Assembly (NCBI RefSeq): GCF_023559245.1
Contig: NZ_CP097462.1
Span: 1,488,001-1,552,000, forward strand
Reading direction: 5' to 3'
Origin: Sphingomonas sp. KRR8
GTDB lineage: Bacteria; Pseudomonadota; Alphaproteobacteria; Sphingomonadales; Sphingomonadaceae
DNA: 64,000 bases
Position numbers and translations under genes: made by a program. Below, in pieces: positions 16,597-33,030 of the stretch (positions are counted from its first letter, which is position 1; the number at the start of each line of letters is the position of its first letter). The notes under the pieces were generated by a model. It searched no databases. It was not told where the DNA came from and was given only the letters and a program-made list of their open reading frames with translations.

Positions 16597-16870
16597 ACGG
16601 GCGGCGTTTTCGCGTATAGGCCCGCCCACGTTCCGGTTCGCCGGACCGCCGTCCGAGACAGCTGCTGAGGGCTTGCCCTCTTAATTCGCGGCCTAGACGG
16701 GGAAGAGAGATCATCCGGGCATCGGCCATGCCGCCTGCCCGCTCGTGCGTTGATACGCACCGATCGCCCAACCCCACGGACATTCGTACGCCTGGCTGCG
16801 GGGCTCGCCCCGCGACAGGTCTTTGCAGCCGGCCGGAGTGGCGACACCCCGGCCAATGTTTGGAGTTGGC
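16597..16870 (+). promoter_or_regulatory. rplJ leader region (L10-leader candidate)
   Basis: 274 bases with no gene precede rplJ. Several stems are visible: GCGGGGC with GCCCCGC around 16798-16813, inside CTGC/GCAG, and GGCCGG (16831-16836) with CCGGCC (16849-16854) just before the start codon. Such a structured leader is where L10 (with L12) represses its own synthesis in other bacteria. A weak promoter candidate is TTGCCC (16673) with TAGACG (16694), only 15 bases apart. The leader assignment rests on position and stems, not on a matched covariance model. Confidence 0.45.
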
Positions 16871-17386
16871 ATGGATCGCAATGAAAAAGCGGATCTGGTT
16901 GCCGAGCTGAAGCAGGTCTTCGCCGAGACCAGCGTGGTGGTTGTCACCCGCAATCTCGGTCTGTCGGTGGCGCAGTCCACCGACTTGCGCCTGCGGATGC
17001 GCGACGCCGGGGCGCAGTTCAAGGTTGCGAAGAACCGCCTTGCTCTCATCGCGCTGGACGGAACGCAGTACCAGCCCATCGGCGATTTGCTGAAGGGTCC
17101 CACTGCGATCGCCACCTCGCTCGATCCCGTCGCGGCCGCCAAGGTCGCCGTGGATTTCGCCAAGACCACCGACAAGTTCGAGGTTCTTGGTGGAGCGATG
17201 GGATCGACCGTCCTCGACGTGAATGGGATCACGGCGCTCGCCGAGCTGCCCTCGCTCGATCAGCTGCGTGCAACCCTCGTGGGCCTTATTCAGGCGCCCG
17301 CGAGCAAGATTGCCCGCACGATCAACGAGCCAGGTGCGATGCTCGCCCGGGTCTTCGGTGCCTATGCTGCGGCGGAAGCCGCCTAA
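16871..17386 (+). CDS. rplJ: 50S ribosomal protein L10
   Basis: L10 anchors the L7/L12 stalk to 23S rRNA. The 171 residues show the N-terminal rRNA-binding part ([20 protein letters not shown]), [42 protein letters not shown], and the C-terminal helix that binds L12 dimers ([14 protein letters not shown]). The ATG at 16871 is preceded by GGAG; the frame is open further upstream but without conserved sequence. rplL begins 57 bases downstream. Unlike the common rplKAJL order, rplA is nearly 8 kb away. Confidence 0.98.
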   Translation: MDRNEKADLVAELKQVFAETSVVVVTRNLGLSVAQSTDLRLRMRDAGAQFKVAKNRLALIALDGTQYQPIGDLLKGPTAIATSLDPVAAAKVAVDFAKTTDKFEVLGGAMGSTVLDVNGITALAELPSLDQLRATLVGLIQAPASKIARTINEPGAMLARVFGAYAAAEAA

Positions 17387-17443
17387 GCTTACCTTTTCAA
17401 CGCACGATCAAGTCGGGCCTGCTTGCCCGCACAGGAGTATAAA

Positions 17444-17818
17444 ATGGCTGACATCAACAACATCGTCGACCAGCTGTCGGCGCTCACCGTTCTCGAAGCC
17501 GCCGAGCTCGCCAAGGCGCTCGAAGAGAAGTGGGGCGTTTCGGCCGCCGCTGCCGTCGCCGCCGCTCCGGCCGCTGCCGGCGCCGCTGCCCCGGCCGCTG
17601 AAGAGAAGACCGAGTTCGACGTGATCCTCACCGGCGACGGTGGCAAGAAGATCAACGTCATCAAGGAAGTCCGTGCGATCACCGGCCTGGGCCTGGGTGA
17701 GGCGAAGGCCCTCGTCGAGGGTGCGCCGAAGCCGGTCAAGGAAGGTGTCAACAAGGACGAGGCCGAGAAGATCAAGAAGCAGATCGAGGAAGCCGGCGGC
17801 ACCGTCGAGCTCAAGTAA
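17444..17818 (+). CDS. rplL: 50S ribosomal protein L7/L12
   Basis: L7/L12 is the multi-copy stalk protein that recruits translation factors. The 124-residue protein has the N-terminal dimerisation domain ([20 protein letters not shown]), an Ala/Pro-rich hinge (residues 37-55), and the C-terminal factor-binding domain ([20 protein letters not shown], then [18 protein letters not shown]). The ATG at 17444 has AGGAG upstream. A strong intrinsic terminator follows, so transcription does not obviously continue to rpoB, which lies more than 2 kb away behind two minus-strand genes. Confidence 0.98.
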   Translation: MADINNIVDQLSALTVLEAAELAKALEEKWGVSAAAAVAAAPAAAGAAAPAAEEKTEFDVILTGDGGKKINVIKEVRAITGLGLGEAKALVEGAPKPVKEGVNKDEAEKIKKQIEEAGGTVELK

Positions 17819-17865
17819 GCTTCTTACCAAGCTTTTGCGGGTGTCTTGAAGCGCCCGTGATCGGG

Positions 17866-17895
17866 AAGGGCGGCGTCGCAAGACGTCGCCCTTTT
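17866..17895 (+). terminator. Intrinsic terminator after rplJ-rplL
   Basis: AAGGGCGGCGTC (17866-17877), loop GCAA, GACGTCGCCCTT (17882-17893): twelve pairs with one G-U, ending in TTTT. It lies between convergent genes and may also serve the minus-strand membrane-protein gene. Confidence 0.85.
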
Positions 17896-17899
17896 CGCG

Positions 17900-19321
17900 T
17901 CAGTGTACCCGCACGTGGACCACGGCGTTCGTGTCCGAGGCCAGTCGCTTCCAGCCCGGCTCCCGGTCCAGCTTCTTCGCCAGCGGCGACTCGCGCGTCA
18001 GGATGGTCCAGCGGACACCCCAGCGCGCGGCGAAGGGGCGAAACACCTTCATGTCGCCCTTCTGCATCGCCAGGTGCGCGAAGGTGAAGTCGTCGCCGTA
18101 CATGTCGGCCCGACCATCGATCGCCGGCGCGATCCCCTGCATGATCAGCGGCCCGCCCATGCTGTAGTCGTTCAGGACCGGAGTGCTCCGCAGCGGCGCG
18201 GGAATTCGGGCGATCAGCGCCAGCGGATAGACGGGCGTGTCGTGCATCTGCCACGGCACCGCTAGCCGCACCGCCGCCAGCACGGCAAGCACGCCCGCCA
18301 CCCAGCCCCAGCGCAGGTCCGGGCGAACGCTGGGCTGCCCCTGCAAAGGCGCCGCCACCAAGGCCGCCGTAATCGCGAACAGGGCCTGGTGCCGAACATG
18401 GCTCATGGCCAACGCGAACATCACGCCCAGCAGCAGCAGCCTGAGCGGCGGCAGCCGCCGCCAGCGCACCGCCACGAACACCCAGAACAGCGCCGCGTAG
18501 AACAGGAAGGGCGCATCGTCCCGCAGGCGGGTCGGCCGCCATTCGTTGATGATCGCAAGGACTTTCATGTCCTTGACCTGGAATGGGTAGAGGAAGCCCT
18601 GCAGGCCGTGCGGGGTCACCGCGGTCGCGGCCACGGCACACAGCCCCCACAGCGCCCAGCGCAGAGCCGCCCGGGGTTCGCGGCGATGGTCGATCAGCGC
18701 TTCGAGCGTGAAGATGCCGGCGATCCCGAGCCCAAGGATATAGCTGGCGTGCAAGTTCGCCCACACGACCATCAGGAGCAGTGCCCACCAGGGTGGGGCC
18801 TGCCGCCGCTCGCGCGCATGGAGCAGCAGGATCAGCCAGGCGGTGAACAGCAGCCAGCCCAACATGTGCGGCCTGGCGTGAACCATCGGCGCCGCGGAAC
18901 AGGCGACCGCGAACAGCGCCGCGCCGGCCCAGCGCTGCGGGAGCCACCGCAGCAATTCGCGGCCGATCAGCAGCATGGTCACCGCCCCGGCAAGCGCGAA
19001 CAAAAGGGCAAGGCCGGTCCACCCGCCAAGCCGGAAGGCCCCGCTCATCAGCAGTTCGGCAAGCCACTCGTGAGCCGTCCACGGCGCCCCCCGGAAAGTG
19101 AACGAGAACGGGTCCACCTTGGGGATTGTGCCGGTCCGAAGCATGAACTCGCCGGCGCCGAGGTGCCAACCGGTGTCGCCGTCGCCGAATAGCCGGCCGG
19201 GGAAGATCAACAGGATGGCGAGGCCCAGCAGCGCCACCGACCATACCGCCACCGAATGGCGCCATTCGCCCGGGGCACTGGTGCTATGCTGAGGGGTGGT
19301 GTCGAGGACTGCCGTTGCCAT
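17900..19321 (-). CDS. Polytopic membrane protein, GT-C glycosyltransferase-like
   Basis: A 473-residue protein with about ten membrane helices. After the first helix comes GDGDTGWHLGAGEFMLRTG, then IPKVDPFSFTFRGAPWTAHE and WLAELL. An acidic first periplasmic loop (Asp-x-Asp) followed by an HxxxG and a DPFS/W-x-HEWL pattern is typical of GT-C-fold, polyprenyl-phosphate-sugar-dependent enzymes and their relatives. No specific donor or acceptor can be named. The C-terminal 150 residues are soluble and probably periplasmic. The ATG at 19321 gives the first hydrophobic helix at about residues 27-42. It is convergent with rplL and is divided from rpoB by a small lipoprotein gene on the same strand. 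Confidence 0.75.
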   Translation of the reverse strand: MATAVLDTTPQHSTSAPGEWRHSVAVWSVALLGLAILLIFPGRLFGDGDTGWHLGAGEFMLRTGTIPKVDPFSFTFRGAPWTAHEWLAELLMSGAFRLGGWTGLALLFALAGAVTMLLIGRELLRWLPQRWAGAALFAVACSAAPMVHARPHMLGWLLFTAWLILLLHARERRQAPPWWALLLMVVWANLHASYILGLGIAGIFTLEALIDHRREPRAALRWALWGLCAVAATAVTPHGLQGFLYPFQVKDMKVLAIINEWRPTRLRDDAPFLFYAALFWVFVAVRWRRLPPLRLLLLGVMFALAMSHVRHQALFAITAALVAAPLQGQPSVRPDLRWGWVAGVLAVLAAVRLAVPWQMHDTPVYPLALIARIPAPLRSTPVLNDYSMGGPLIMQGIAPAIDGRADMYGDDFTFAHLAMQKGDMKVFRPFAARWGVRWTILTRESPLAKKLDREPGWKRLASDTNAVVHVRVH

Positions 19322-19377
19322 CGACGCACTGATAAGCGCGTCGTGGTTAAGACACCATCAAGCTCGACGATTGCCCC

Positions 19378-19758
19378 CTAGCGCTGCCCGCCGCTCGCCT
19401 CCGGGAACTTGGGCTCACCACCCATCTGCTTGCCCGGCACGTCCGTATGGCCAGTGCCCTTCTTCGGCGGCTGGGTGCCGTCCGGGCGATTGGGCGTCTG
19501 CACGGTGTTGGGCACGGCCTGCACCGGCCCGCGTTGCGCCCGCTGCGCCGCCGCCTGGTCGTTCAGCGCCGCCGCGTTGCCGGCCGCCTGCAGCGCCGCC
19601 TGCTCGTTGGCACCATTCTTGTCGGCTTGCTCCAGCACGGCGGCGGCAGCGGGGTCCGACTGATTGGCCGCATCGCCCAGGTCCTTACCCGCCGGGTTCT
19701 GGCTGTTGGAGCAGGCAGCGAGCGAAACGGCGAGGGCGGCGATCGGCAGCAAGCGCAT
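19378..19758 (-). CDS. Small lipoprotein of unknown function, 126 aa
   Basis: The signal peptide MRLLPIAALAVSLAAC ends in a lipobox with Cys16. The mature protein is Ala/Gln/Asn-rich: a helical stretch (AANQSDPAAAAVLEQADKNG, then ANEQAALQAAGNAAAL) is followed by a proline-rich, Gly/Lys-rich tail, suggesting a short coiled-coil and a disordered end. The start at 19758 is fixed by the lipobox and the ribosome-binding site GGAAGGA. No family is recognised. It lies divergently just upstream of the rpoB promoter region. Confidence 0.7.
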   Translation of the reverse strand: MRLLPIAALAVSLAACSNSQNPAGKDLGDAANQSDPAAAAVLEQADKNGANEQAALQAAGNAAALNDQAAAQRAQRGPVQAVPNTVQTPNRPDGTQPPKKGTGHTDVPGKQMGGEPKFPEASGGQR

Positions 19759-20041
19759 GGGGCGGTCCTTCCAGACTAGTCGCCGGTCCAATCGCTCGGT
19801 CGTCGTTTTGGTTGCTTCCCCCTCTTGCAATCGGCGCTGCGATGCGTAGATGGGGTCAATCCAACAAACATAACGGCTCCGCCGCACCTTGTCGTGCGCC
19901 AGGGGCCTTTCCTGTCCCCGCCGGGACACGGGCCGCACCGCGCATCGGCCCGCACGTATGGCGGGGAACTTAACAGGAGCCGCGCCGGAACCACGAACAG
20001 GGCCCGCGGCGATGTCGCGCGTCCCGAGCGCAGGAAGAACC
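19759..20041 (+). promoter_or_regulatory. Intergenic region carrying the rpoB promoter
   Basis: 283 bases separate the divergent lipoprotein gene from rpoB. The best promoter candidate on the plus strand is TTGCAA (19825-19830), 16 bases, TAGATG (19847-19852), leaving a 5' UTR of about 180 bases. The frame continues open upstream of the rpoB ATG but carries no conserved sequence. I see no other gene here. Confidence 0.4.
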
Positions 20042-24211
<4,170 letters not shown>

Positions 24212-24254
24212 GGGGCAGCGACCCTCACTACCCGCCCAAATTATTCGAACTCGA

Positions 24255-24270
24255 AGCCCCGCTCGGGGCT
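24255..24270 (+). other. Small hairpin just before rpoC
   Basis: AGCCCCG (24255-24261) and CGGGGCT (24264-24270) pair perfectly and end two bases before the rpoC ribosome-binding site (AGGAG, 24272-24276). It could modulate rpoC translation or be a processing site; only the stem is seen. Confidence 0.35.
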
Positions 24271-24282
24271 CAGGAGTAAGTG

Positions 24283-28557
<4,275 letters not shown>

Positions 28558-28563
28558 CCGGTC

Positions 28564-28594
28564 GGGGCCCCTCCCCGTTCAATGGAGGGGCCCC
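28564..28594 (+). terminator. Perfect 11-bp hairpin after rpoC
   Basis: GGGGCCCCTCC (28564-28574) pairs perfectly with GGAGGGGCCCC (28584-28594). It has no T-run and precedes the true terminator at 28634; it may protect the rpoBC mRNA 3' end. Confidence 0.55.
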
Positions 28595-28633
28595 GAACGC
28601 GGGGCCGGCAGTGCATCGCCTTCAACTCACAAG

Positions 28634-28670
28634 AAAACCCCGCCGGAGCCTTGGCTCCGACGGGGTTTTT
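28634..28670. terminator. Bidirectional intrinsic terminator between rpoC and the entericidin-like genes
   Basis: AAAACCCCG (28634-28642), one mismatch, CGGAGCC, two-base loop, GGCTCCG, one mismatch, CGGGGTTTTT (28661-28670). The T-run on the right serves rpoC; the A-run on the left gives a T-run on the minus strand and serves the convergent lipoprotein genes. Confidence 0.9.
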
Positions 28671-28699
28671 CTTTTGCAGATTGCTGTCCGGCGAGGCCG

Positions 28700-28840
28700 T
28701 TAGCAGCGCGCCCCGTTGATCGTGTTCTGGGTGCAGTTGGCGGCCGAGTTGATATCGGCGGCCGCACCCCGAACGGTATTGCAGGCGGCAAGCGCCAGCG
28801 AACCCGCGATCAGGCCGAGTGCAACAACAGTCTTCACCAT
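28700..28840 (-). CDS. Entericidin-like lipoprotein, 46 aa (copy 1)
   Basis: A tiny lipoprotein: signal MVKTVVALGLIAGSLALAAC with lipobox Cys20, then NTVRGAAADINSAANCTQ and a Cys-terminated tail. The Cys-Asn-Thr-Val-x-Gly-x-x-x-Asp pattern is that of the entericidin EcnA/EcnB family, small membrane lipoproteins linked in enterics to stress and programmed lysis. Here no toxin or antitoxin role is shown. Two additional cysteines in the mature part (residues 36 and 46) are unlike copy 2. AAGGGA precedes the start. It is the last gene of a minus-strand pair 42 bases downstream of its paralogue. Confidence 0.8.
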   Translation of the reverse strand: MVKTVVALGLIAGSLALAACNTVRGAAADINSAANCTQNTINGARC

Positions 28841-28882
28841 GGTCATCCCTTTCTTACGAACCCGAAATGACCATGGCCGAAA

Positions 28883-29008
28883 TCAGATCGCGTTGTCGAC
28901 CGCGTTTGCAGCCGAGTTCACGTCCTTGGCGGCACCGCGAACGGTGTTGCAAGCCGCGATCGCCAACGAACTGCCGATCAGGGCCAGAGTCACTACCTTG
29001 CGAAGCAT
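28883..29008 (-). CDS. Entericidin-like lipoprotein, 41 aa (copy 2)
   Basis: Signal MLRKVVTLALIGSSLAIAAC with lipobox Cys20, then NTVRGAAKDVNSAANAVDNAI. It is a paralogue of the gene immediately downstream, sharing the Cys-Asn-Thr-Val-Arg-Gly-Ala-Ala core, but it has no Cys in its mature part after residue 20. CAGGAGAATTG provides the ribosome-binding site. In enterobacteria ecnA and ecnB are likewise adjacent and encode an antidote-like and a toxin-like lipoprotein; whether the same division applies here is not known. thyA lies upstream on the same strand. Confidence 0.8.
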   Translation of the reverse strand: MLRKVVTLALIGSSLAIAACNTVRGAAKDVNSAANAVDNAI

Positions 29009-29062
29009 CGTCAATTCTCCTGTCTGACCGCTGAACAACCGTTGCGGGAGCGGTTAGTTTCG

Positions 29063-29857
29063 TCAGACCGCGACGGGCGCCGAGATATGTGGGTGGGGGT
29101 CGTAGCCCACGACCTCGAAATCCTCGAGTTCGTAGCCGAACAAGTCCTGACCTCGGTCCTTGATCCTGAGCTGCGGAAGCGAGCGCACGTCCCGCGTCAG
29201 CTGCAGTCGCGCCTGGTCGAGGTGGTTGGAGTAGAGATGCACATCCCCACCGGTCCACACGAAGGTGCCCGGCTCCAGCCCGCATTCGCGCGCCAGCATG
29301 TGGGTCAGCAGTGCATAGGAAGCGATGTTGAACGGCACCCCCAGGAACAGGTCGGCGCTGCGCTGATAGAGCTGCAGATTGAGGCGCCCAGCCGCCACCT
29401 GCGTCTGGAACAGGCAATGGCACGGCGCCAGCGCCATTCGCCCGATCTCGCCCGGGTTCCAGGCCGTGACGATCTGCCGCCGGCTCGCCGGATCGCGCCG
29501 GATCAGCTCCACCAGCTCGCGGATCTGGTCGATGTGCCGGCCGTCCGCGGCCTCCCAGTCACGCCATTGCTTGCCATAGACCGGGCCCAGGTCGCCCTGC
29601 TCGTCCGCCCACTCGTCCCAGATGCTGACCTTGCGCTCCTGCAGCCAGCGCACGTTGGTGTCGCCATTGAGAAACCACAGCAGTTCGACGATGATCGACC
29701 GCAGGTGCAATTTCTTGGTGGTCACCAGCGGAAAGCCGTCCGCCAGGTCGAACCGCATCTGCGCTCCGAACAGGGAAAGCGTACCGGTGCCAGTGCGATC
29801 CTGCTGCGGTACGCCTTGGTCGAGCACCCGCTGCATCAGCTCATGATAGGTCTGCAT
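29063..29857 (-). CDS. thyA: Thymidylate synthase
   Basis: ThyA methylates dUMP to dTMP using methylene-tetrahydrofolate. The 264-residue length equals that of the classic enzyme. Visible: [20 protein letters not shown], the fold segment [26 protein letters not shown], the active-site region [10 protein letters not shown] with the nucleophilic Cys, [18 protein letters not shown] and the C-terminal [17 protein letters not shown]. The start is ATG 29857. The usual partner folA (dihydrofolate reductase) is not in the window. Confidence 0.97.
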   Translation of the reverse strand: MQTYHELMQRVLDQGVPQQDRTGTGTLSLFGAQMRFDLADGFPLVTTKKLHLRSIIVELLWFLNGDTNVRWLQERKVSIWDEWADEQGDLGPVYGKQWRDWEAADGRHIDQIRELVELIRRDPASRRQIVTAWNPGEIGRMALAPCHCLFQTQVAAGRLNLQLYQRSADLFLGVPFNIASYALLTHMLARECGLEPGTFVWTGGDVHLYSNHLDQARLQLTRDVRSLPQLRIKDRGQDLFGYELEDFEVVGYDPHPHISAPVAV

Positions 29858-29977
29858 GGCCCGATGCTAGCCGCCGGGCCCTGCCAAGGCGAGAGGCGGC
29901 GATACGTCCGAAATGGATAAGGAAGTGGACTCGACTTCGCTTCGGGACGGTGCGCCGGGGACCTATGACAAGGGCAG

Positions 29978-30376
29978 ATGCTTCAGCGTGCCGAAACGCC
30001 AGCCACCCTCGCCGGGGTCGACGCAGCCAGGGCCTTCTTCGCCGGCTGTGTCGATCCGCTCGCCGGTCATGAAACGCTTTGGGTCGCCCACCTCGACGAG
30101 GGTGCCCGCTGCATCCATCTTCAGGCCTACCCCGATGCGGCGGGTATTGGTGAGACTCCGCTACCGGAAATCCTTGCCGATGCCGCAGAACAGGGCAGCG
30201 CCGGCTTGCTGCTCGCCCACCGCCAGCCAGGCCGCGACAGCAGCCCGCGCCGCACCGACCGCGCCGCCACCCATCGCCTCGCCCTCGCCGCGGAGGCGTG
30301 CGACATCACGCTGGTCGACCACCTGATCTTCGCCGGCGACACCTGCACCAGCATGCGCCGGATCGGACTTCTTTAA
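29978..30376 (+). CDS. RadC/JAB-like protein with a degenerate metal site
   Basis: A 132-residue protein that matches the C-terminal JAB/MPN domain of RadC-type proteins: the core LLLAHRQPGRDSSPRRTDRA is followed by LALAAEACDITLVDHLIFAG and CTSMRRIGLL. The RadC signature HNHPSGDPxPSxxD binds zinc; here His81 and Asp94 remain, but the second His is Gln83 and the Ser is Arg91. The protein also lacks the helix-hairpin-helix part of full RadC. It is therefore a shortened and probably metal-poor or inactive member. The start at 29978 is not well supported by a ribosome-binding site. No mobile-element genes are nearby, although such small RadC-like genes are often accessory. Confidence 0.65.
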   Translation: MLQRAETPATLAGVDAARAFFAGCVDPLAGHETLWVAHLDEGARCIHLQAYPDAAGIGETPLPEILADAAEQGSAGLLLAHRQPGRDSSPRRTDRAATHRLALAAEACDITLVDHLIFAGDTCTSMRRIGLL

Positions 30377-30468
30377 GCCGTTCGGACTGGATCGCTCCAC
30401 CGGACACCGGCAGGAGGGTGGCCAGTTTCGCTTTCTCTCATGCAAACTATTCAACAGCGGGCACTGCA

Positions 30469-30999
30469 AGGCGGGGCTACGACGTGGTAGGCCAGGACAT
30501 CGCTTCCAGCATGATCGACCTGGCGCGGGAGCGGGCGTCGGCGGAGGTCGAGGGACGTCTTTCCTTCATCTGCGGCGACTTCGAGAGCGGCGGCTTCGTC
30601 GATGAGTTCGACGCCGTGATCTTCGATTGCCTGCACCACGCTGAGGACGAGCGCGCAGCGATCGCAAGCGCCTATCGTGCACTCAAGCCCGGCGGTGTGC
30701 TGATCGCCCACGAACCGGGTGAGGGGCATTCCACAGCGCCCGGTTTGATCGAGGCGATGCGGCTCTATGGCGTGGCCGAGCGGGACATGCCCCCGCACCT
30801 CATCTGGCGCCACGCTCAGGAGATCGGATTTCGCTCCTTCCGTGTGTTTCCCATGCTGCAGGAGCTGCTGGAGGTGTTCTATCACCAGCCGCCGCTCAAG
30901 ACCCTCCGCAAAGGCTGGCGCCACCGGGCCAAGCGCATCTGGAAGATGGCCTTTGCCCCGTCCGATCGCGCCAGCGCCATCATGGTGCTGATGAAATAG
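30469..30999 (+). pseudogene. 5'-truncated class I SAM-dependent methyltransferase
   Basis: The conserved part begins in mid-domain: RRGYDVVGQDIASSMIDLAR is strand 2 of the Rossmann fold with its acidic residue, followed by LSFICGDFESGGFVDEFDAV, LHHAEDERAAIASAYRALKP and GGVLIAHEPG. The first strand and Gly-rich motif I (GxGxG), needed to bind SAM, are absent. The open frame continues upstream to 30298 but there overlaps the RadC-like gene and shows no methyltransferase sequence. The C-terminus is complete, ending DRASAIMVLMK. I read this as a remnant that lost roughly 60-80 N-terminal residues. Internal starts (GTG near 30484, ATG at 30511) could still give a protein, but not a normal enzyme. 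Confidence 0.7.
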
Positions 31000-31029
31000 C
31001 GGCCGCTGGCTCGCGGCGCGCCGTAGGCC

Positions 31030-31839
31030 TCAGCGCGGGCGTCCATCCCGGCACGGCCTGATCGCACCCGGTTCGGGCCGGGCGCTTGTCTGGCGGAAGG
31101 TCATCAGGAAGCTGTCGCCGCCGTGCAAGGGCACGAACTTCACGGCGCTCAGCCCAAGGGCCGCGAACTCGCACTTGAGCTCGGGCGGCGGCATCCCGTG
31201 CCGCTTCACCGGCCGCAGCGCATCGACCACCACCACCTCGCCGCCCGGCTTCAGCCCGCCCGCAAGGTGCCACAGAAACTCGTAAGGCTGGGTCACCTCA
31301 TGGTACATGTGCACCAGGAAAATTCGATCGAAGCTTGCGGGCGGGAGCATCGGGTTCGCCGGCTGGCCAAGCCGCACCGCGACATTGTCCAGCTTCTCGC
31401 GCTGCACCCGCTGCGCCAACTCATCACGCGTTTCGGCGACCACGTCCTGCGCCAGCACCCGCCCGGTCGGCCCGACGAGCGGAGAAAGTCGCACGGTGTA
31501 ATAGCCCTCGCCCGCGCCGACATCGGCGACCGACATTCCGGCCCGCACATCGGCCTGCGCCATCACCTGCTCGAACTCGCCAATGCGGTCGCGCGCGTCC
31601 TCGGTTGAGTAGGCGCCCGAGACGATCGGCGCGACGTCACGCTCGGCTGGCGGAAAGGGGTTCTCGGCGCTGGCGTTGACGCGGCAGGCCGTGAGAAGCA
31701 AAAGCGGAAGGAGGAGCGAGCCCGCACCCCGCTTCTCCCTCTTGGGGGAGCCGTCGTGCGCAGCATGACAAGGGGATGCAGCCGACCCCTCAGTCGGCCG
31801 CTGGCGGATACCTCCCCAAAGGGGGAGGAGCTGGCTCAA
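31030..31839 (-). CDS. Class I SAM-dependent methyltransferase, probably lipoprotein-anchored or exported
   Basis: The core has motif [21 protein letters not shown], the acidic strand 2 (RVLAQDVV), [20 protein letters not shown] and [17 protein letters not shown], a normal class I methyltransferase. Before it, around residues 40-52, is [13 protein letters not shown], which looks like a lipobox, then [20 protein letters not shown]. The frame extends to TTG 31839, overlapping the prfB stop as TTGA, but its first 40 residues come from a repetitive CCCCAAAGGGGG-type sequence and may not be coding. No ATG or GTG lies in frame before the lipobox, so the true start is unresolved. The substrate is unknown. 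Confidence 0.7.
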   Translation of the reverse strand: MSQLLPLWGGIRQRPTEGSAASPCHAAHDGSPKREKRGAGSLLLPLLLLTACRVNASAENPFPPAERDVAPIVSGAYSTEDARDRIGEFEQVMAQADVRAGMSVADVGAGEGYYTVRLSPLVGPTGRVLAQDVVAETRDELAQRVQREKLDNVAVRLGQPANPMLPPASFDRIFLVHMYHEVTQPYEFLWHLAGGLKPGGEVVVVDALRPVKRHGMPPPELKCEFAALGLSAVKFVPLHGGDSFLMTFRQTSARPEPGAIRPCRDGRPR

Positions 31840-32963
31840 TCCACGTCCTCCACGTCGATTTTCTCGCCCGTCACCCGCTGGCTCAGCGCGGCCGCCATGA
31901 AGCGATCGAGGTCGCCGTCGAGCACGTCGTTCGGGGCGGTGGACGTCACTCCCGTGCGCAGGTCCTTCACCAACTGATAGGGCTGCAGCACGTAGGAGCG
32001 GATCTGGTGGCCCCAGCCGATATCCGTCTTGCTGGCGGCGCTGGCGTTGGCCTCGGCCTCCCTTTTCTGCAACTCCAGCTCATACAGGCGTGCCTTCAAT
32101 TGCTTGAAGGCCTCGGCCCGGTTCTTGTGCTGGCTCCGCTGATTCTGACATTGCACGACGATGTTGGTCGGCAGGTGGGTGATGCGGACCGCGCTGTCGG
32201 TCGTGTTGACGTGCTGCCCGCCCGCGCCCGACGCGCGATAGGTGTCGATGCGAAGCTCGCTTTCGTTGATCTCGATGTCGATGTCGTCGTCGACCTCGGG
32301 ATAGACCCACACGCTGGCGAAGCTGGTGTGCCGCCGGGCCGAGCTGTCGTACGGGCTGATCCGGACCAGCCGGTGAACCCCGCTTTCGACCTTGAGGTTG
32401 CCGTAGGCGTTCTCGCCCTTGATCAGCAGGGTCGCCGATTTGATGCCGGCCTGCTCGCCGGCGTGGAAGTCGACCAGCTCGACCTTCATCCCGTGCCGCT
32501 CGGCCCAGCGCGAATACATTCGCTGCAGCATCCCGGCCCAATCCTGACTCTCGGTCCCGCCTGCGCCTGAATTCACTTCGACATAGCTGTTGTTGGCGTC
32601 GGCCTCCCCGGCCAGCAGCGCCGCGACCTTGTCCTTTTCCGCCCGCTCCGCGAGCTCCGCCAGGCTTTTCACGCCATCGTCGACGAGCTCGTCGTCGCCC
32701 TCGGCCTCGGCCATCTCGATCAGCTCGACGGTGTCGGTCAGCTCGGTCTCAAGCTTGCGGGTGGCGCCGATCGCTTCTTCCAGGCGCCGCCGCTCGCGCA
32801 TGACTTCCTGCGCCGCCTTGGGATCGTCCCACAGCGTCGGGTCCTCGACCTTGCCGTTCAGTTCCTCAAGGCGGCGGTGCGCGCGGTCCCAGTCCAGGAA
32901 GCGGCGCAGCAGCTGCGTGGCGGCGTTGATCTGGTCGATATGAGCCTGCGCTTCGGCGCGCAT
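31836..32963 (-). CDS. prfB: Peptide chain release factor 2
   Basis: RF2 recognises UGA and UAA stop codons. The 375 residues include the GGQ peptidyl-hydrolysis motif in [20 protein letters not shown] and the anticodon-mimic loop, which reads SPY rather than SPF ([16 protein letters not shown]); SPY is, as I recall, usual in alphaproteobacterial RF2. The gene is one uninterrupted frame from ATG 32963, so there is no in-frame UGA programmed frameshift as in E. coli. It lies 67 bases downstream of the PBP1A gene on the same strand, and the methyltransferase frame overlaps its stop. Confidence 0.97.
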   Translation of the reverse strand: MRAEAQAHIDQINAATQLLRRFLDWDRAHRRLEELNGKVEDPTLWDDPKAAQEVMRERRRLEEAIGATRKLETELTDTVELIEMAEAEGDDELVDDGVKSLAELAERAEKDKVAALLAGEADANNSYVEVNSGAGGTESQDWAGMLQRMYSRWAERHGMKVELVDFHAGEQAGIKSATLLIKGENAYGNLKVESGVHRLVRISPYDSSARRHTSFASVWVYPEVDDDIDIEINESELRIDTYRASGAGGQHVNTTDSAVRITHLPTNIVVQCQNQRSQHKNRAEAFKQLKARLYELELQKREAEANASAASKTDIGWGHQIRSYVLQPYQLVKDLRTGVTSTAPNDVLDGDLDRFMAAALSQRVTGEKIDVEDVD

Positions 32964-33030
32964 GGATAATCCTTACTGAAGCGTCGGGTGCGTGGCCGCG
33001 CACCGAAAAAGCGAAAAGCCGCTACCGGCG

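Noticed and set aside
16490..16783. A 97-codon minus-strand frame across the rplJ leader
   Set aside because: Arg/Gly-rich translation typical of shadow frames; it overlaps the acetyltransferase gene and structured leader DNA.
29978..31029. A mobile element or genomic island, suggested by a RadC-like gene and a gene remnant
   Set aside because: No transposase, integrase, direct repeats or tRNA junction is visible; only local decay is supported.
31836..32963. Programmed frameshift in prfB
   Set aside because: The reading frame is continuous from ATG to stop with a normal N-terminus; no in-frame TGA is present near codon 25.
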